From: JAFLDD01 sp049314715
Lineage (GTDB): Bacteria > Pseudomonadota > Alphaproteobacteria > Rickettsiales > UBA3002
Assembly: GCA_049314715.1 (NCBI GenBank)
Contig: JBMOEL010000103.1
Location: forward strand, 1-6,711
Direction: 5' to 3'
DNA: 6,711 bases
Both the position numbers and the translations under genes were made by a program. Every line of letters starts with the position of its first letter. The stretch's first letter is position 1. Shown one piece after another: positions 1 through 5,864 of this stretch. The notes beneath the pieces were generated by a model that was not told the origin of the DNA, did no database searches, and was given only the letters and a program-made list of their open reading frames with translations.

Positions 1-1173
1 GCCACCACGCAGGTATGCTTTGCGCAAACGTGTATTCACCAGCGGTGCTTCCGCGCGCGGATTGGTGCCAATGAACAATACAACGTCCGCCGTTTCAAGC
101 TCCGCAATCGGCGTATTCATGATATAAGCACCACGATCCGACGCATCAATTTTCGCACCGTCTTGGCGGCATTCCAAATGCGCACCTGCCATGAGTTGCT
201 TGAGCGCGAACATGCTCTCCGCATCCGCGAGGTTACCGGCGATTGCCGCCGTTTGCTCTGGCTTCAGCGATTTCAATTTCTCGGCAACCACGCCCAATGC
301 CTCGTCCCACGACGCAGGTTGCAACTTACCGTTCTTGCGCAGATACGGCCTATCCAAACGCTGTGTTTTCAGGCCGTCACACGCATAGCGCGTTTTGTCG
401 GAAATCCAATCCTCGTTCACTTCTTCATTCAGGCGCGGCAAAATACGCAGCACCGCTTCACCACGCGTATCGATGCGGATATTACTACCCACCGCATCCA
501 TCACGTCGATCGACTCGGTCTTCTTCACTTCCCACGGGCGGGCATGGAAGGCGTAAGGCTTACTGGTCAGCGCGCCAACGGGGCAAAGGTCAATCACATT
601 CGCCGAAACTTCCGAGGTCAGTGCTTTTTCAAGATAACTGGTAATTTCCATATGCTCACCACGGCCAATCGCGCCCAGCTCAGGCACACCCGCCACGTCT
701 TCCACAAAGCGAATGCAGCGCGTGCAATGGATACAGCGCGTCATATGCGGCTTAATGAGCGGGCCCATATATTTGTCTTCCACGGCGCGCTTATGCTCGT
801 GATAACGGCTCGTGCCCGTACCATAAGCCATGGCCTGATCTTGCAAATCACACTCACCGCCTTGGTCGCAAATCGGACAATCGAGCGGATGGTTGATGAG
901 CAAAAACTCCATCACCCCTTCCCGCGCCTTTTTCACCATGGGTGACTTGGTATTCACTTCCATATTCTCGGCACACGGCAAGGCGCAGGATGCTTGCGGC
1001 TTTGGCGGCCCAGGCTTAACCTCAACAAGGCACATGCGGCAATTGCCCGCAATATGCAGTTTTTCGTGATAACAAAAACGCGGAATCTCAACACCAACAC
1101 GGTCACAGACCTGAATCACCGATTCACCCGGTGTGAATTCTACTTCCTGACCATCTATTTTCATCATCGGCAT
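1..1173 (-). CDS. nuoG: NADH-quinone oxidoreductase subunit G (75-kDa subunit), N-terminal 391 residues
   Basis: The 5' part of nuoG, the largest N-module subunit, which carries the iron-sulfur wire from NuoE/NuoF toward the Q module. The frame is open to the left edge with no stop. The N-terminal ferredoxin-like domain has N1b ligands C34, C45, C48 and C63 (PRFCYHEK, GNCRMCLVEV, SCALP). N5 ligands are H95, C99, C102 and C108 in HPLDCPICDQGGECDLQ. N4 ligands are C147, C150, C153 and C197 in TRCIHCTRCIRF and DLCPVGALTSKPYAF. From about residue 213 the molybdopterin-oxidoreductase-like domain begins (PWEVKKTESIDVMDAVGSNI, SDKTRYACDGLKTQRL) and continues off the window. ATG 1173 is taken as the start, although ATGs at 1167 and 1164 are possible. 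The only visible ribosome site is a weak AAGG 12 bases upstream. The start lies 1 base after the upstream TAA, which suggests reliance on coupling. Confidence 0.97.
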   Translation of the reverse strand, partial: MPMMKIDGQEVEFTPGESVIQVCDRVGVEIPRFCYHEKLHIAGNCRMCLVEVKPGPPKPQASCALPCAENMEVNTKSPMVKKAREGVMEFLLINHPLDCPICDQGGECDLQDQAMAYGTGTSRYHEHKRAVEDKYMGPLIKPHMTRCIHCTRCIRFVEDVAGVPELGAIGRGEHMEITSYLEKALTSEVSANVIDLCPVGALTSKPYAFHARPWEVKKTESIDVMDAVGSNIRIDTRGEAVLRILPRLNEEVNEDWISDKTRYACDGLKTQRLDRPYLRKNGKLQPASWDEALGVVAEKLKSLKPEQTAAIAGNLADAESMFALKQLMAGAHLECRQDGAKIDASDRGAYIMNTPIAELETADVVLFIGTNPRAEAPLVNTRLRKAYLRGG

Positions 1174-1174
1174 A

Positions 1175-1673
1175 TTAGTTAAATACCTTACAAGTTCCGT
1201 AATTTTGACTAAAGATAACACTTCCTAACATTGTCATATGGCGAGACATAACTATGTTGATTTGACCATTTTTATCTTCAGCTAATGTGCTGAAAATCCA
1301 ATTCCCCGTTTCAGTTCTATCAATCATAGTGAGAACTTCTGCGGCTTCCAAAAATAGCCACATCATCTGCACCAGCATTGCCAATTAAACGTGCCATCTT
1401 GCTTTTAAGATCAATAGAGTCAAAAACCAAAGTTGATTCATCTCCAAAGGGCTTATCTGTAGTCATTATTTCTTCGCCGTTAAAACTAGCGCCTTCTGTA
1501 AAAGTACATTTTAGTGTTTTTATTTGTTCCCAGTTTGGAGCTGCAAAAGTTAAAGATGGTAAGAACACAATGGTCATTGCGAGGAGCGCAGCGACGCGGC
1601 AATCCATCTTTCTTCGTGTGGCCAAGCTGGATTGCTTCGCTAGCGCTCGCAATGACGAATGAATGGGTATCAC
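1175..1673 (-). pseudogene. Frameshifted small secreted protein between nuoF and nuoG, with a repeat-derived signal peptide
   Basis: Two overlapping frames together make one plausible protein. The first runs from the nuoF stop to a TGA at 1322-1320 and includes MDCRVAALLAMTIVFLPSL and TFAAP (signal peptide, cleavage after TFA), then FDSIDLKSKMARLIGNAGAD. The second, one base out of register, continues through VLTMIDRTETGNWIFSTL and SRHMTMLGSVIFSQNYGTC to a TAA at 1177-1175. Removing one base from the five-A run at 1350-1354 joins them into 165 residues (GTG start at 1673). As I recall, alphaproteobacterial proteins of this type combine an 'LIGN.GA..V' stretch, a 'TGN' strand and a terminal YGTC; their function is unknown. 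Alternative starts are ATG 1607 and ATG 1577. The region is AT-rich compared with its neighbours. It may be a true pseudogene or a sequencing indel. Confidence 0.7.
1573..1656. repeat. Dispersed palindromic repeat element (REP/RPE-like)
   Basis: An 84-base imperfect palindrome. The outer arms GTCATTGCGAG (1573-1583) and CTCGCAATGAC (1646-1656) are exact reverse complements over 11 bases. The inner arms GCAATCCA (1599-1606) and TGGATTGC (1628-1635) match over 8. The arm sections between them pair only partly, and the loop is about 21 bases. The 'GTCATTGCGAG...GCAATCC...GGATTGC...CTCGCAATGAC' pattern is one I recognise as recurring in many bacterial genomes; only this copy is seen here. On the minus strand it is open in the frame of the downstream gene and reads ALAKQSSLATRRKMDCRVAA, then LLAMT. 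As RNA it can form a long hairpin between nuoF and nuoG. Confidence 0.85.
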
Positions 1674-2947
1674 GCTGCCCTCCGTGAGAATTCGTCGATA
1701 CGGCGTTCGATTTCGCCGCGGAAATGGCGCACAAGGCCTTGCACCGGCCATGCCGCAGCATCTCCCAATGCACAAATCGTGTGGCCTTCGATGCGTGAGG
1801 CAATATCCAACATATGGTCGATATCCGCCTTCGCGGCTTCGCCTGTTACCATGCGCTCCATCATCCGCCACAGCCAGCCAGTGCCTTCACGACACGGCGT
1901 GCATTGGCCGCAGGATTCGTGGGTATAAAACTTACTCAAGCGCGCAATGGCTTTCACGATATCGGTCGATTTATCCATCACAATCACCGCTGCGGTGCCA
2001 AGGCCTGATTTCACTTCACGCAGCGCGTCAAAGTCCATCAACACCGTTTCGCAGATTTCTTTGGGTAATAGCGGAACCGACGAACCACCAGGAATAATCG
2101 CGAGCAAATTATCCCACCCACCGCGCACACCGCCTGCGTGTTTTTCAATCAGCTCTTTGAGTGGAATGCTCATCGCCTCTTCAACGTTGCAAGGGTTGTT
2201 CACGTGACCGCTAATGCAAAATACTTTTGTGCCCGTGTTATTCGGGCGGCCAATGCCCGCAAACCAGCTTGCGCCACGGCGCAGAATGGTTGGCACAACG
2301 GCAATCGACTCCACGTTATTCACCGTCGTCGGGCAACCCCACACGCCCATCGCGGCGGGGAATGGCGGCTTCAGGCGCGGCTGGCCTTTTTTACCTTCGA
2401 GCGACTCAATGAGCGCGGTTTCTTCCCCACAAATATAGGCACCTGAACCGCGATGCACATAGACATCAAAATCATAGCCCGAACCGCAGGCATTTTTGCC
2501 TAAGAAGCCCGCTTCGTTTGCTTCTTTAATCGCATGCTCGAGATGGTCAATTTCCACTCGGAACTCGCCGCGCACATAAATATACGCCGCCACCGCACCA
2601 ATCGCGAAACCACCAATCAGGCAGCCCTCAATCAACTTATGCGGCTCATGGCGCATCTGGTCGCGGTCTTTGCAGGTGCCGGGCTCGCCCTCATCCGCAT
2701 TCACCACGAGATAGGCTGGGCGACCATCCGAAACCTTCGGCATGAATGACCATTTCATCCCCGTCGAGAAGCCCGCACCACCGCGTCCGCGCAGGCCGGA
2801 AGCCTTGACTTCCTCAATAATTTTATCGCGTCCCCACGAAAGGATTTCTTTGGTATTGCTCCAGTCGCCGCGCTTCTGCGCGCCCTTCAATGTCCAATCA
2901 TGAAGGCCGTAGAGATTGGTAAATATGCGATCCTTATCGCTGAGCAT
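1670..2947 (-). CDS. nuoF: NADH-quinone oxidoreductase subunit F (51-kDa subunit, NADH/FMN site)
   Basis: Complete 425-residue NuoF, which oxidises NADH through bound FMN and passes electrons to cluster N3. The glycine-rich NADH/FMN-binding region is present: GLRGRGGAGFSTGMKW (51-66) and the flavin segment YLVVNADEGEPGTCKDR (79-95). GAYICGEETALIESLEGKKG (169-188) follows. The [4Fe-4S] N3 ligands are C346, C349 and C352 in ESCGQCTPCREG, plus C392 in HTICALGDAAAWP. Length is normal for alphaproteobacteria. The start at 2947 is preferred because AAGGAG lies 7 bases upstream and the N-terminus MLSDKDRIFTNLYG matches the family. An in-frame ATG at 3004 would add 19 unconserved residues and overlap the upstream gene by 71 bases instead of 14. 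The TGA stop shares GTGA with the likely start of the following small gene. Confidence 0.98.
   Translation of the reverse strand: MLSDKDRIFTNLYGLHDWTLKGAQKRGDWSNTKEILSWGRDKIIEEVKASGLRGRGGAGFSTGMKWSFMPKVSDGRPAYLVVNADEGEPGTCKDRDQMRHEPHKLIEGCLIGGFAIGAVAAYIYVRGEFRVEIDHLEHAIKEANEAGFLGKNACGSGYDFDVYVHRGSGAYICGEETALIESLEGKKGQPRLKPPFPAAMGVWGCPTTVNNVESIAVVPTILRRGASWFAGIGRPNNTGTKVFCISGHVNNPCNVEEAMSIPLKELIEKHAGGVRGGWDNLLAIIPGGSSVPLLPKEICETVLMDFDALREVKSGLGTAAVIVMDKSTDIVKAIARLSKFYTHESCGQCTPCREGTGWLWRMMERMVTGEAAKADIDHMLDIASRIEGHTICALGDAAAWPVQGLVRHFRGEIERRIDEFSRRAA
1678..1683 (-). promoter_or_regulatory. Ribosome binding site supporting a GTG start at 1673
   Basis: GGAGGG on the coding strand ends 4 bases before a GTG whose last two bases start the nuoF stop codon (GTGA). 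No comparably strong site precedes ATG 1607 or ATG 1577. The site sits in the nuoF codons for Arg-Arg-Ala, so a coding origin cannot be excluded. Confidence 0.45.
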
Positions 2948-3701
2948 CACGTTGCTCCTTTTCGTCCATACGCTTGAGGATATGTTGGTTGCTAATGAAT
3001 TCACGCGGAATCAGGTAATCAATCTCGCCTGAGCTGTAGGGCCCAATTTGATACACGCCAAATTGCGCATAAAGCCCGTCTTCTTTCAGCATCAATGTGA
3101 ATTCGCGGTTCTTATCGGAAATAAACGGTGAATATTCTTTGGCGCGCGTTTCGCGAATAGTGTCAAATACACGCTCGTCTTTTTCAATCTGGTCGAGCAG
3201 ATATTCGTTCAACTCATTGGCTTTGCTCATGTCGAGCAAATCACCCGTGCCAAGCTCTTTACCCATTCTGGCATCAATAATCACGCCATCACTGCCACCA
3301 ATACCATGTGCCGCACCCGCGCCATAGGTATAGACATTCTCTGAAAAACTCAGCAACACACCGTCATTCACCAGCACATCATAGTCACTTTTATAAACAT
3401 TCGGCGTGCGATCCGCCGTCAATCCTTCCGCAATTTTTCTGCCCGCGCAACGCTGCTGCTCGCCTTTTTGTTCCCATTTCTTATTCAGCGCTTTTTGATT
3501 GGCCATATGCTCAATCCCATCCACAACGGGATAGCTAATGTCACAATCACTCAAGCACGCGTCGGGAAAATCATCATCCGTTTCGCATTCAGGGTCCTCG
3601 AAAATACCTTTTTGCAAATGCAACATACTCACATGCGGCTTCTCGGCCAGCGCTAGCGCTGGCATCAACGCAATCACCCCAACTATAAGCGCGCGCATCA
3701 T
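2934..3701 (-). CDS. Secreted DUF3298-like protein between nuoE and nuoF
   Basis: A 255-residue exported protein. MMRALIVGVIALMPALALA is a good Sec signal peptide with cleavage predicted after residue 19, placing the mature protein in the periplasm. Residues about 105-235 resemble the DUF3298 domain found in RsiV-like and PdaC-like envelope proteins. Supporting stretches are VLLSFSENVYTYGAGAAHG (115-133), the GKELGTGDLLD turn (147-157), and YQIGPYSSGEIDYLIPREFI (217-236), which corresponds to the usual 'Q..PY..G...F.IP' ending. Cysteines C39, C49, C53 and C85 all lie in the N-terminal half and could form two disulfides. The domain has no known catalytic role that I can assign; family members are associated with cell-wall sensing or peptidoglycan, so a link to respiration is only contextual. 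The start overlaps the nuoE stop by ATGA (a second ATG follows at 3698). The stop lies 14 bases inside nuoF. Confidence 0.85.
   Translation of the reverse strand: MMRALIVGVIALMPALALAEKPHVSMLHLQKGIFEDPECETDDDFPDACLSDCDISYPVVDGIEHMANQKALNKKWEQKGEQQRCAGRKIAEGLTADRTPNVYKSDYDVLVNDGVLLSFSENVYTYGAGAAHGIGGSDGVIIDARMGKELGTGDLLDMSKANELNEYLLDQIEKDERVFDTIRETRAKEYSPFISDKNREFTLMLKEDGLYAQFGVYQIGPYSSGEIDYLIPREFISNQHILKRMDEKEQRDAQR
2955..2960 (-). promoter_or_regulatory. Ribosome binding site deciding the nuoF start
   Basis: AAGGAG on the coding strand, 7 bases from the ATG at 2947 and located inside the 3' end of the DUF3298-like gene. It supports the 425-residue NuoF over the longer reading from 3004. Confidence 0.65.
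3646..3663. repeat. Perfect 18-base palindrome inside a signal-peptide coding region
   Basis: GCCAGCGCTAGCGCTGGC reads identically on both strands. It encodes the Ala-Leu-Ala-Leu-Ala end of the DUF3298-like protein's signal peptide, so it may be a by-product of repetitive Ala/Leu codons. Its core GCTAGCGCT also occurs in the palindromic element at 1573-1656. A regulatory function is not supported. Confidence 0.35.
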
Positions 3702-4321
3702 GCCGAAATCTCTTTGAGTGAGGTTAAGCCAGCCTTGGGCTCCGACGAAGTGCGGCCAATTTGTGAGCCGGCTTTCGGTTTCTTGCCTTGCATAAGCTGG
3801 AGGAGAATTTCTTTGGTCGTCTCGTAATTCAAATCTTCGAAATATTCATCATCCGTGCTGCTGGTTACTTGAATCATCGGCGCATTCACGCAGGCTCCCA
3901 AGCACTCCACCTCCGTCAGGGTAAATTTACCATCGGCCGTCGTTTCACCAAATCCAATCCCGAGTGTATCCTTACAGGCTTTCACCACATCATCCGAACC
4001 ACGCAACCAACACGGCGTCGTCGTGCAGCACTGAATGTGATGTTTGCCCATCGGCGCGAGATTATACATGGTGTAAAAACTCGCCACTTCATAGGCGCGG
4101 ATATACGGCATACCCAGCATTTTCGCGACCAACTCAATCGCCGCAACGGGCAACCAATTGGCGTGCTGGCGCTGCGCAAGCATGAGCAACGGCATGACGG
4201 CAGATTGCTGGCGACCCGCAGGATACTTCGTGATGATATGCTGCGCTTCCTTCAAATTCTCTGCGGTGAACGCGAATTCTTTCGGTTGCTCAAATTTCTT
4301 AACTGTAAGTGCTCCAGCCAT
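3698..4321 (-). CDS. nuoE: NADH-quinone oxidoreductase subunit E (24-kDa subunit)
   Basis: Complete 207-residue NuoE, the thioredoxin-like [2Fe-2S] subunit of the NADH-oxidising module, which sits beside NuoF and holds cluster N1a on the cytoplasmic side. The four cluster ligands are visible: C99 and C104 in QCCTTTPCWLRGSDD, and C140 and C144 in EVECLGACVNAPM. The N-terminal helical domain carries the family stretch YIRAYEVASFYTMYNLAPMG (about 73-92). The C-terminal tail after residue 180 (Lys/Gly-rich, then IGRTSSEPKAGLTSL) is longer than in E. coli NuoE but is typical of alphaproteobacterial NuoE. The ATG at 4321 is preceded by AGGGTG at 7 bases; this site overlaps the TAG stop of the small upstream gene. 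The stop shares ATGA with the start of the secreted DUF3298-like gene. Confidence 0.97.
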   Translation of the reverse strand: MAGALTVKKFEQPKEFAFTAENLKEAQHIITKYPAGRQQSAVMPLLMLAQRQHANWLPVAAIELVAKMLGMPYIRAYEVASFYTMYNLAPMGKHHIQCCTTTPCWLRGSDDVVKACKDTLGIGFGETTADGKFTLTEVECLGACVNAPMIQVTSSTDDEYFEDLNYETTKEILLQLMQGKKPKAGSQIGRTSSEPKAGLTSLKEISA

Positions 4322-4328
4322 TAGAACG

Positions 4329-4334
4329 CACCCT
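4329..4334 (-). promoter_or_regulatory. Ribosome binding site for nuoE overlapping the upstream stop codon
   Basis: AGGGTG on the coding strand, 7 bases before the nuoE ATG at 4321. Its first two bases are also the last two of the TAG stop of the small secreted gene. A ribosome finishing the small gene would sit directly on the nuoE initiation region. Confidence 0.5.
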
Positions 4335-4689
4335 ATTTTTTATAAAGCCCATCAATAATCGCCGCATATTTCGTGCGCTCCTCAGGCGATACCATGCCCC
4401 TAAACTCACCATCAGCACCGACATCATATTGAAATTTGCTTTGCAATTCGTAGGGCAAATCCGCGCACATACCCTTGCTGTGCTGACAGCTATTAATCGC
4501 CGCTGTTTTAGTGGTGGTACACACCGTACTCATCGCCTGCCGCAAATCATCTATTGTTCTTTGATCTTTTTGAAGCTCAGCAATTTTCGCAGTGGCCATG
4601 CCCGCCTTCATTTCAAGGCGTACATACTTACACGCAAAGGCAGGGCTTGCTGCCAGTATCACACACGAAACAAGCAAGAATTTCTTCAT
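4333..4689 (-). CDS. Small secreted hypothetical protein with four cysteines
   Basis: A 118-residue protein of unrecognised family between nuoD and nuoE. The N-terminus MKKFLLVSCVILAASPAFAC is a clear Sec-type signal peptide (two lysines, hydrophobic core, AFA cleavage site near residue 19), so the mature protein of about 99 residues should be periplasmic. Mature cysteines are C20, C57, C68 and C75; paired spacing suggests disulfides, which is inference. Residues about 27-55 are a polar, probably helical stretch rich in Ala, Lys and Gln. The C-terminal part, SPEERTKYAAIIDGLYKK, also looks helical. C20 directly follows the cleavage site, but the -3 position is Ala rather than Leu, so a lipoprotein is not well supported. 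The start at 4689 shares ATGA with the nuoD stop and has GGGGAG 8 bases upstream. The stop is 11 bases before nuoE. I do not assign a function. Confidence 0.8.
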   Translation of the reverse strand: MKKFLLVSCVILAASPAFACKYVRLEMKAGMATAKIAELQKDQRTIDDLRQAMSTVCTTTKTAAINSCQHSKGMCADLPYELQSKFQYDVGADGEFRGMVSPEERTKYAAIIDGLYKK

Positions 4690-5864
4690 CGGTCAATCTC
4701 CCCGAATACTACGTCGAGCGTACCTATAATCGCTGAAACGTCGGCCAGCATGTGGCCTTTACTCATGAAATCCAGCGCCGCGAGATGCGCAAATCCCGGT
4801 GCACGCACATGGCATTTATAGGGTTTATTGGTGCCATCACTCACCAAGAACACGCCAAACTCACCCTTCGGCGCTTCCACCGCCGTATAGGTTTCGCCCG
4901 CAGGCACGTGATAGCCCTCAGTGTAAAGTTTGAAGTGATGAATCAACGCTTCCATTGATTGCTTCATTTGGCCACGCTTAGGGGGTGCGATTTTCGGATC
5001 ATCCGTCACCACGGGGCCAGGCTTCAACAATTCTAGCGCTTGTTCAATCAGGCGAACAGACTGGCGCATCTCTTCCATACGGACGAGGTAGCGATCATAA
5101 CAGTCGCCATTTTTACCAATCGCGATATCGAAATCGAGCTGGTCATAAATCTCATAAGGCTGCGCTTTGCGAATATCCCACGCCACACCTGAACCACGCA
5201 ACATCGGCCCAGTGAAACCATAGGCCAGCGCGTCCTCGCGGCTGACCACACCCACATCCACCGTGCGCTGCTTCCAAATGCGATTTTCCGTCACCAGCGA
5301 GTCGATATCCTCTAGTAGCTTCTTATAGCCTTTGCAGAACTTGGCGATGTCATCTTCCATGCCGCGTGGAATATCTTGGTGCAGACCACCTGGGCGAATA
5401 TAGGCCGAGTGGAAGCGCGCACCCGAAGCACGCTCGTAGAATTCCAAAATCTTATCGCGCTCTTCGAACATCCAAAGCACGGGCGTGGTCGCGCCCACAT
5501 CCATAATCCATGTGCTGACGTTCAATGCGTGGTTAAGGATGCGCGTCAGTTCGAGAAAAATAACGCGCAACACTTTCGCACGATACGGCACTTCGCAACC
5601 CAGCAATTTTTCCACCGCCAGCGCAAATCCATGTTCCTGCGCCATGGGCGACACGTAATCAAGTCGGTCAAAATAGGGCAGCGCCTGAAGGTATGTTTTA
5701 TGCTCAATGAGTTTCTCGGTGCCACGATGCAGCAAGCCGATATGCGGGTCCGCGCGCTCGACAATCTCACCGTCCATCTCAAGCACGAGGCGCAACACAC
5801 CATGCGCCGCGGGGTGCTGTGGGCCGAAATTGAGCGTCATGTTCTTGATGTCAACTTGGGTCAT
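4686..5864 (-). CDS. nuoD: NADH-quinone oxidoreductase subunit D (49-kDa subunit)
   Basis: Complete 392-residue NuoD, the 49-kDa Q-module subunit that forms most of the quinone-reduction pocket together with NuoB. It belongs to the family related to NiFe-hydrogenase large subunits. Visible hallmarks are NFGPQHPAAHGVLRL at about residues 12-26, HIGLLHRGTEKL (41-52), the QALPYFDRLDYVSPM block (60-74), IGKNGDCYDRYLVRMEEMRQ, and the C-terminal APGFAHL...GHMLADV...GTLDVVFGE. The quinone-site His and Tyr known from this family correspond to H21 and Y70 by spacing. Length is normal (about 390-410). The start ATG at 5864 shares ATGA with the stop of the upstream GNAT gene. Its own ribosome site is weak (TAGG, 5 bases upstream), which suggests translational coupling. 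The stop in turn shares ATGA with the start of the small secreted protein downstream. Confidence 0.98.
   Translation of the reverse strand: MTQVDIKNMTLNFGPQHPAAHGVLRLVLEMDGEIVERADPHIGLLHRGTEKLIEHKTYLQALPYFDRLDYVSPMAQEHGFALAVEKLLGCEVPYRAKVLRVIFLELTRILNHALNVSTWIMDVGATTPVLWMFEERDKILEFYERASGARFHSAYIRPGGLHQDIPRGMEDDIAKFCKGYKKLLEDIDSLVTENRIWKQRTVDVGVVSREDALAYGFTGPMLRGSGVAWDIRKAQPYEIYDQLDFDIAIGKNGDCYDRYLVRMEEMRQSVRLIEQALELLKPGPVVTDDPKIAPPKRGQMKQSMEALIHHFKLYTEGYHVPAGETYTAVEAPKGEFGVFLVSDGTNKPYKCHVRAPGFAHLAALDFMSKGHMLADVSAIIGTLDVVFGEIDR
4698..4703 (-). promoter_or_regulatory. Ribosome binding site for the small secreted gene
   Basis: GGGGAG on the coding strand lies 8 bases upstream of the ATG at 4689, inside the last codons of nuoD. 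Together with the ATGA overlap it argues that this small reading frame is genuinely translated and is not a chance open frame. Confidence 0.55.

Noticed and set aside
163..945. Long plus-strand open frame of 260 codons
   Set aside because: It lies antisense to nuoG, whose cluster-binding motifs are intact on the minus strand. The plus-strand product is rich in Arg/His/Thr without recognisable domains, as expected for a shadow frame.
1346..1360. Programmed ribosomal frameshift site
   Set aside because: A five-T run without a recognisable slippery heptamer or stimulatory element is weak support. A simple indel or sequencing error explains the data better.
1573..1656. CRISPR repeat or rho-independent terminator
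   Set aside because: There is a single palindromic unit with no spacer array, no T-run follows the stem on the coding strand, and essential complex I genes continue downstream.
1378..1662. Plus-strand open frame spanning the palindromic repeat
   Set aside because: Its C-terminal half is the repeat read in the opposite direction. The opposite strand has the signal peptide and the better family resemblance.
2948..3004. N-terminal extension of NuoF from the ATG at 3004
   Set aside because: The extra 19 residues are not NuoF-like and would overlap the upstream gene by 71 bases. A strong ribosome site precedes the ATG at 2947.
3788..4324. Plus-strand open frame of 178 codons
   Set aside because: It is fully antisense to nuoE and its product has no recognisable motif.
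4627..4689. Lipoprotein signal in the small secreted protein
   Set aside because: A cysteine follows the predicted cleavage site, but the preceding residues are Ala-Phe-Ala rather than a Leu-containing lipobox. An ordinary signal peptide fits better.
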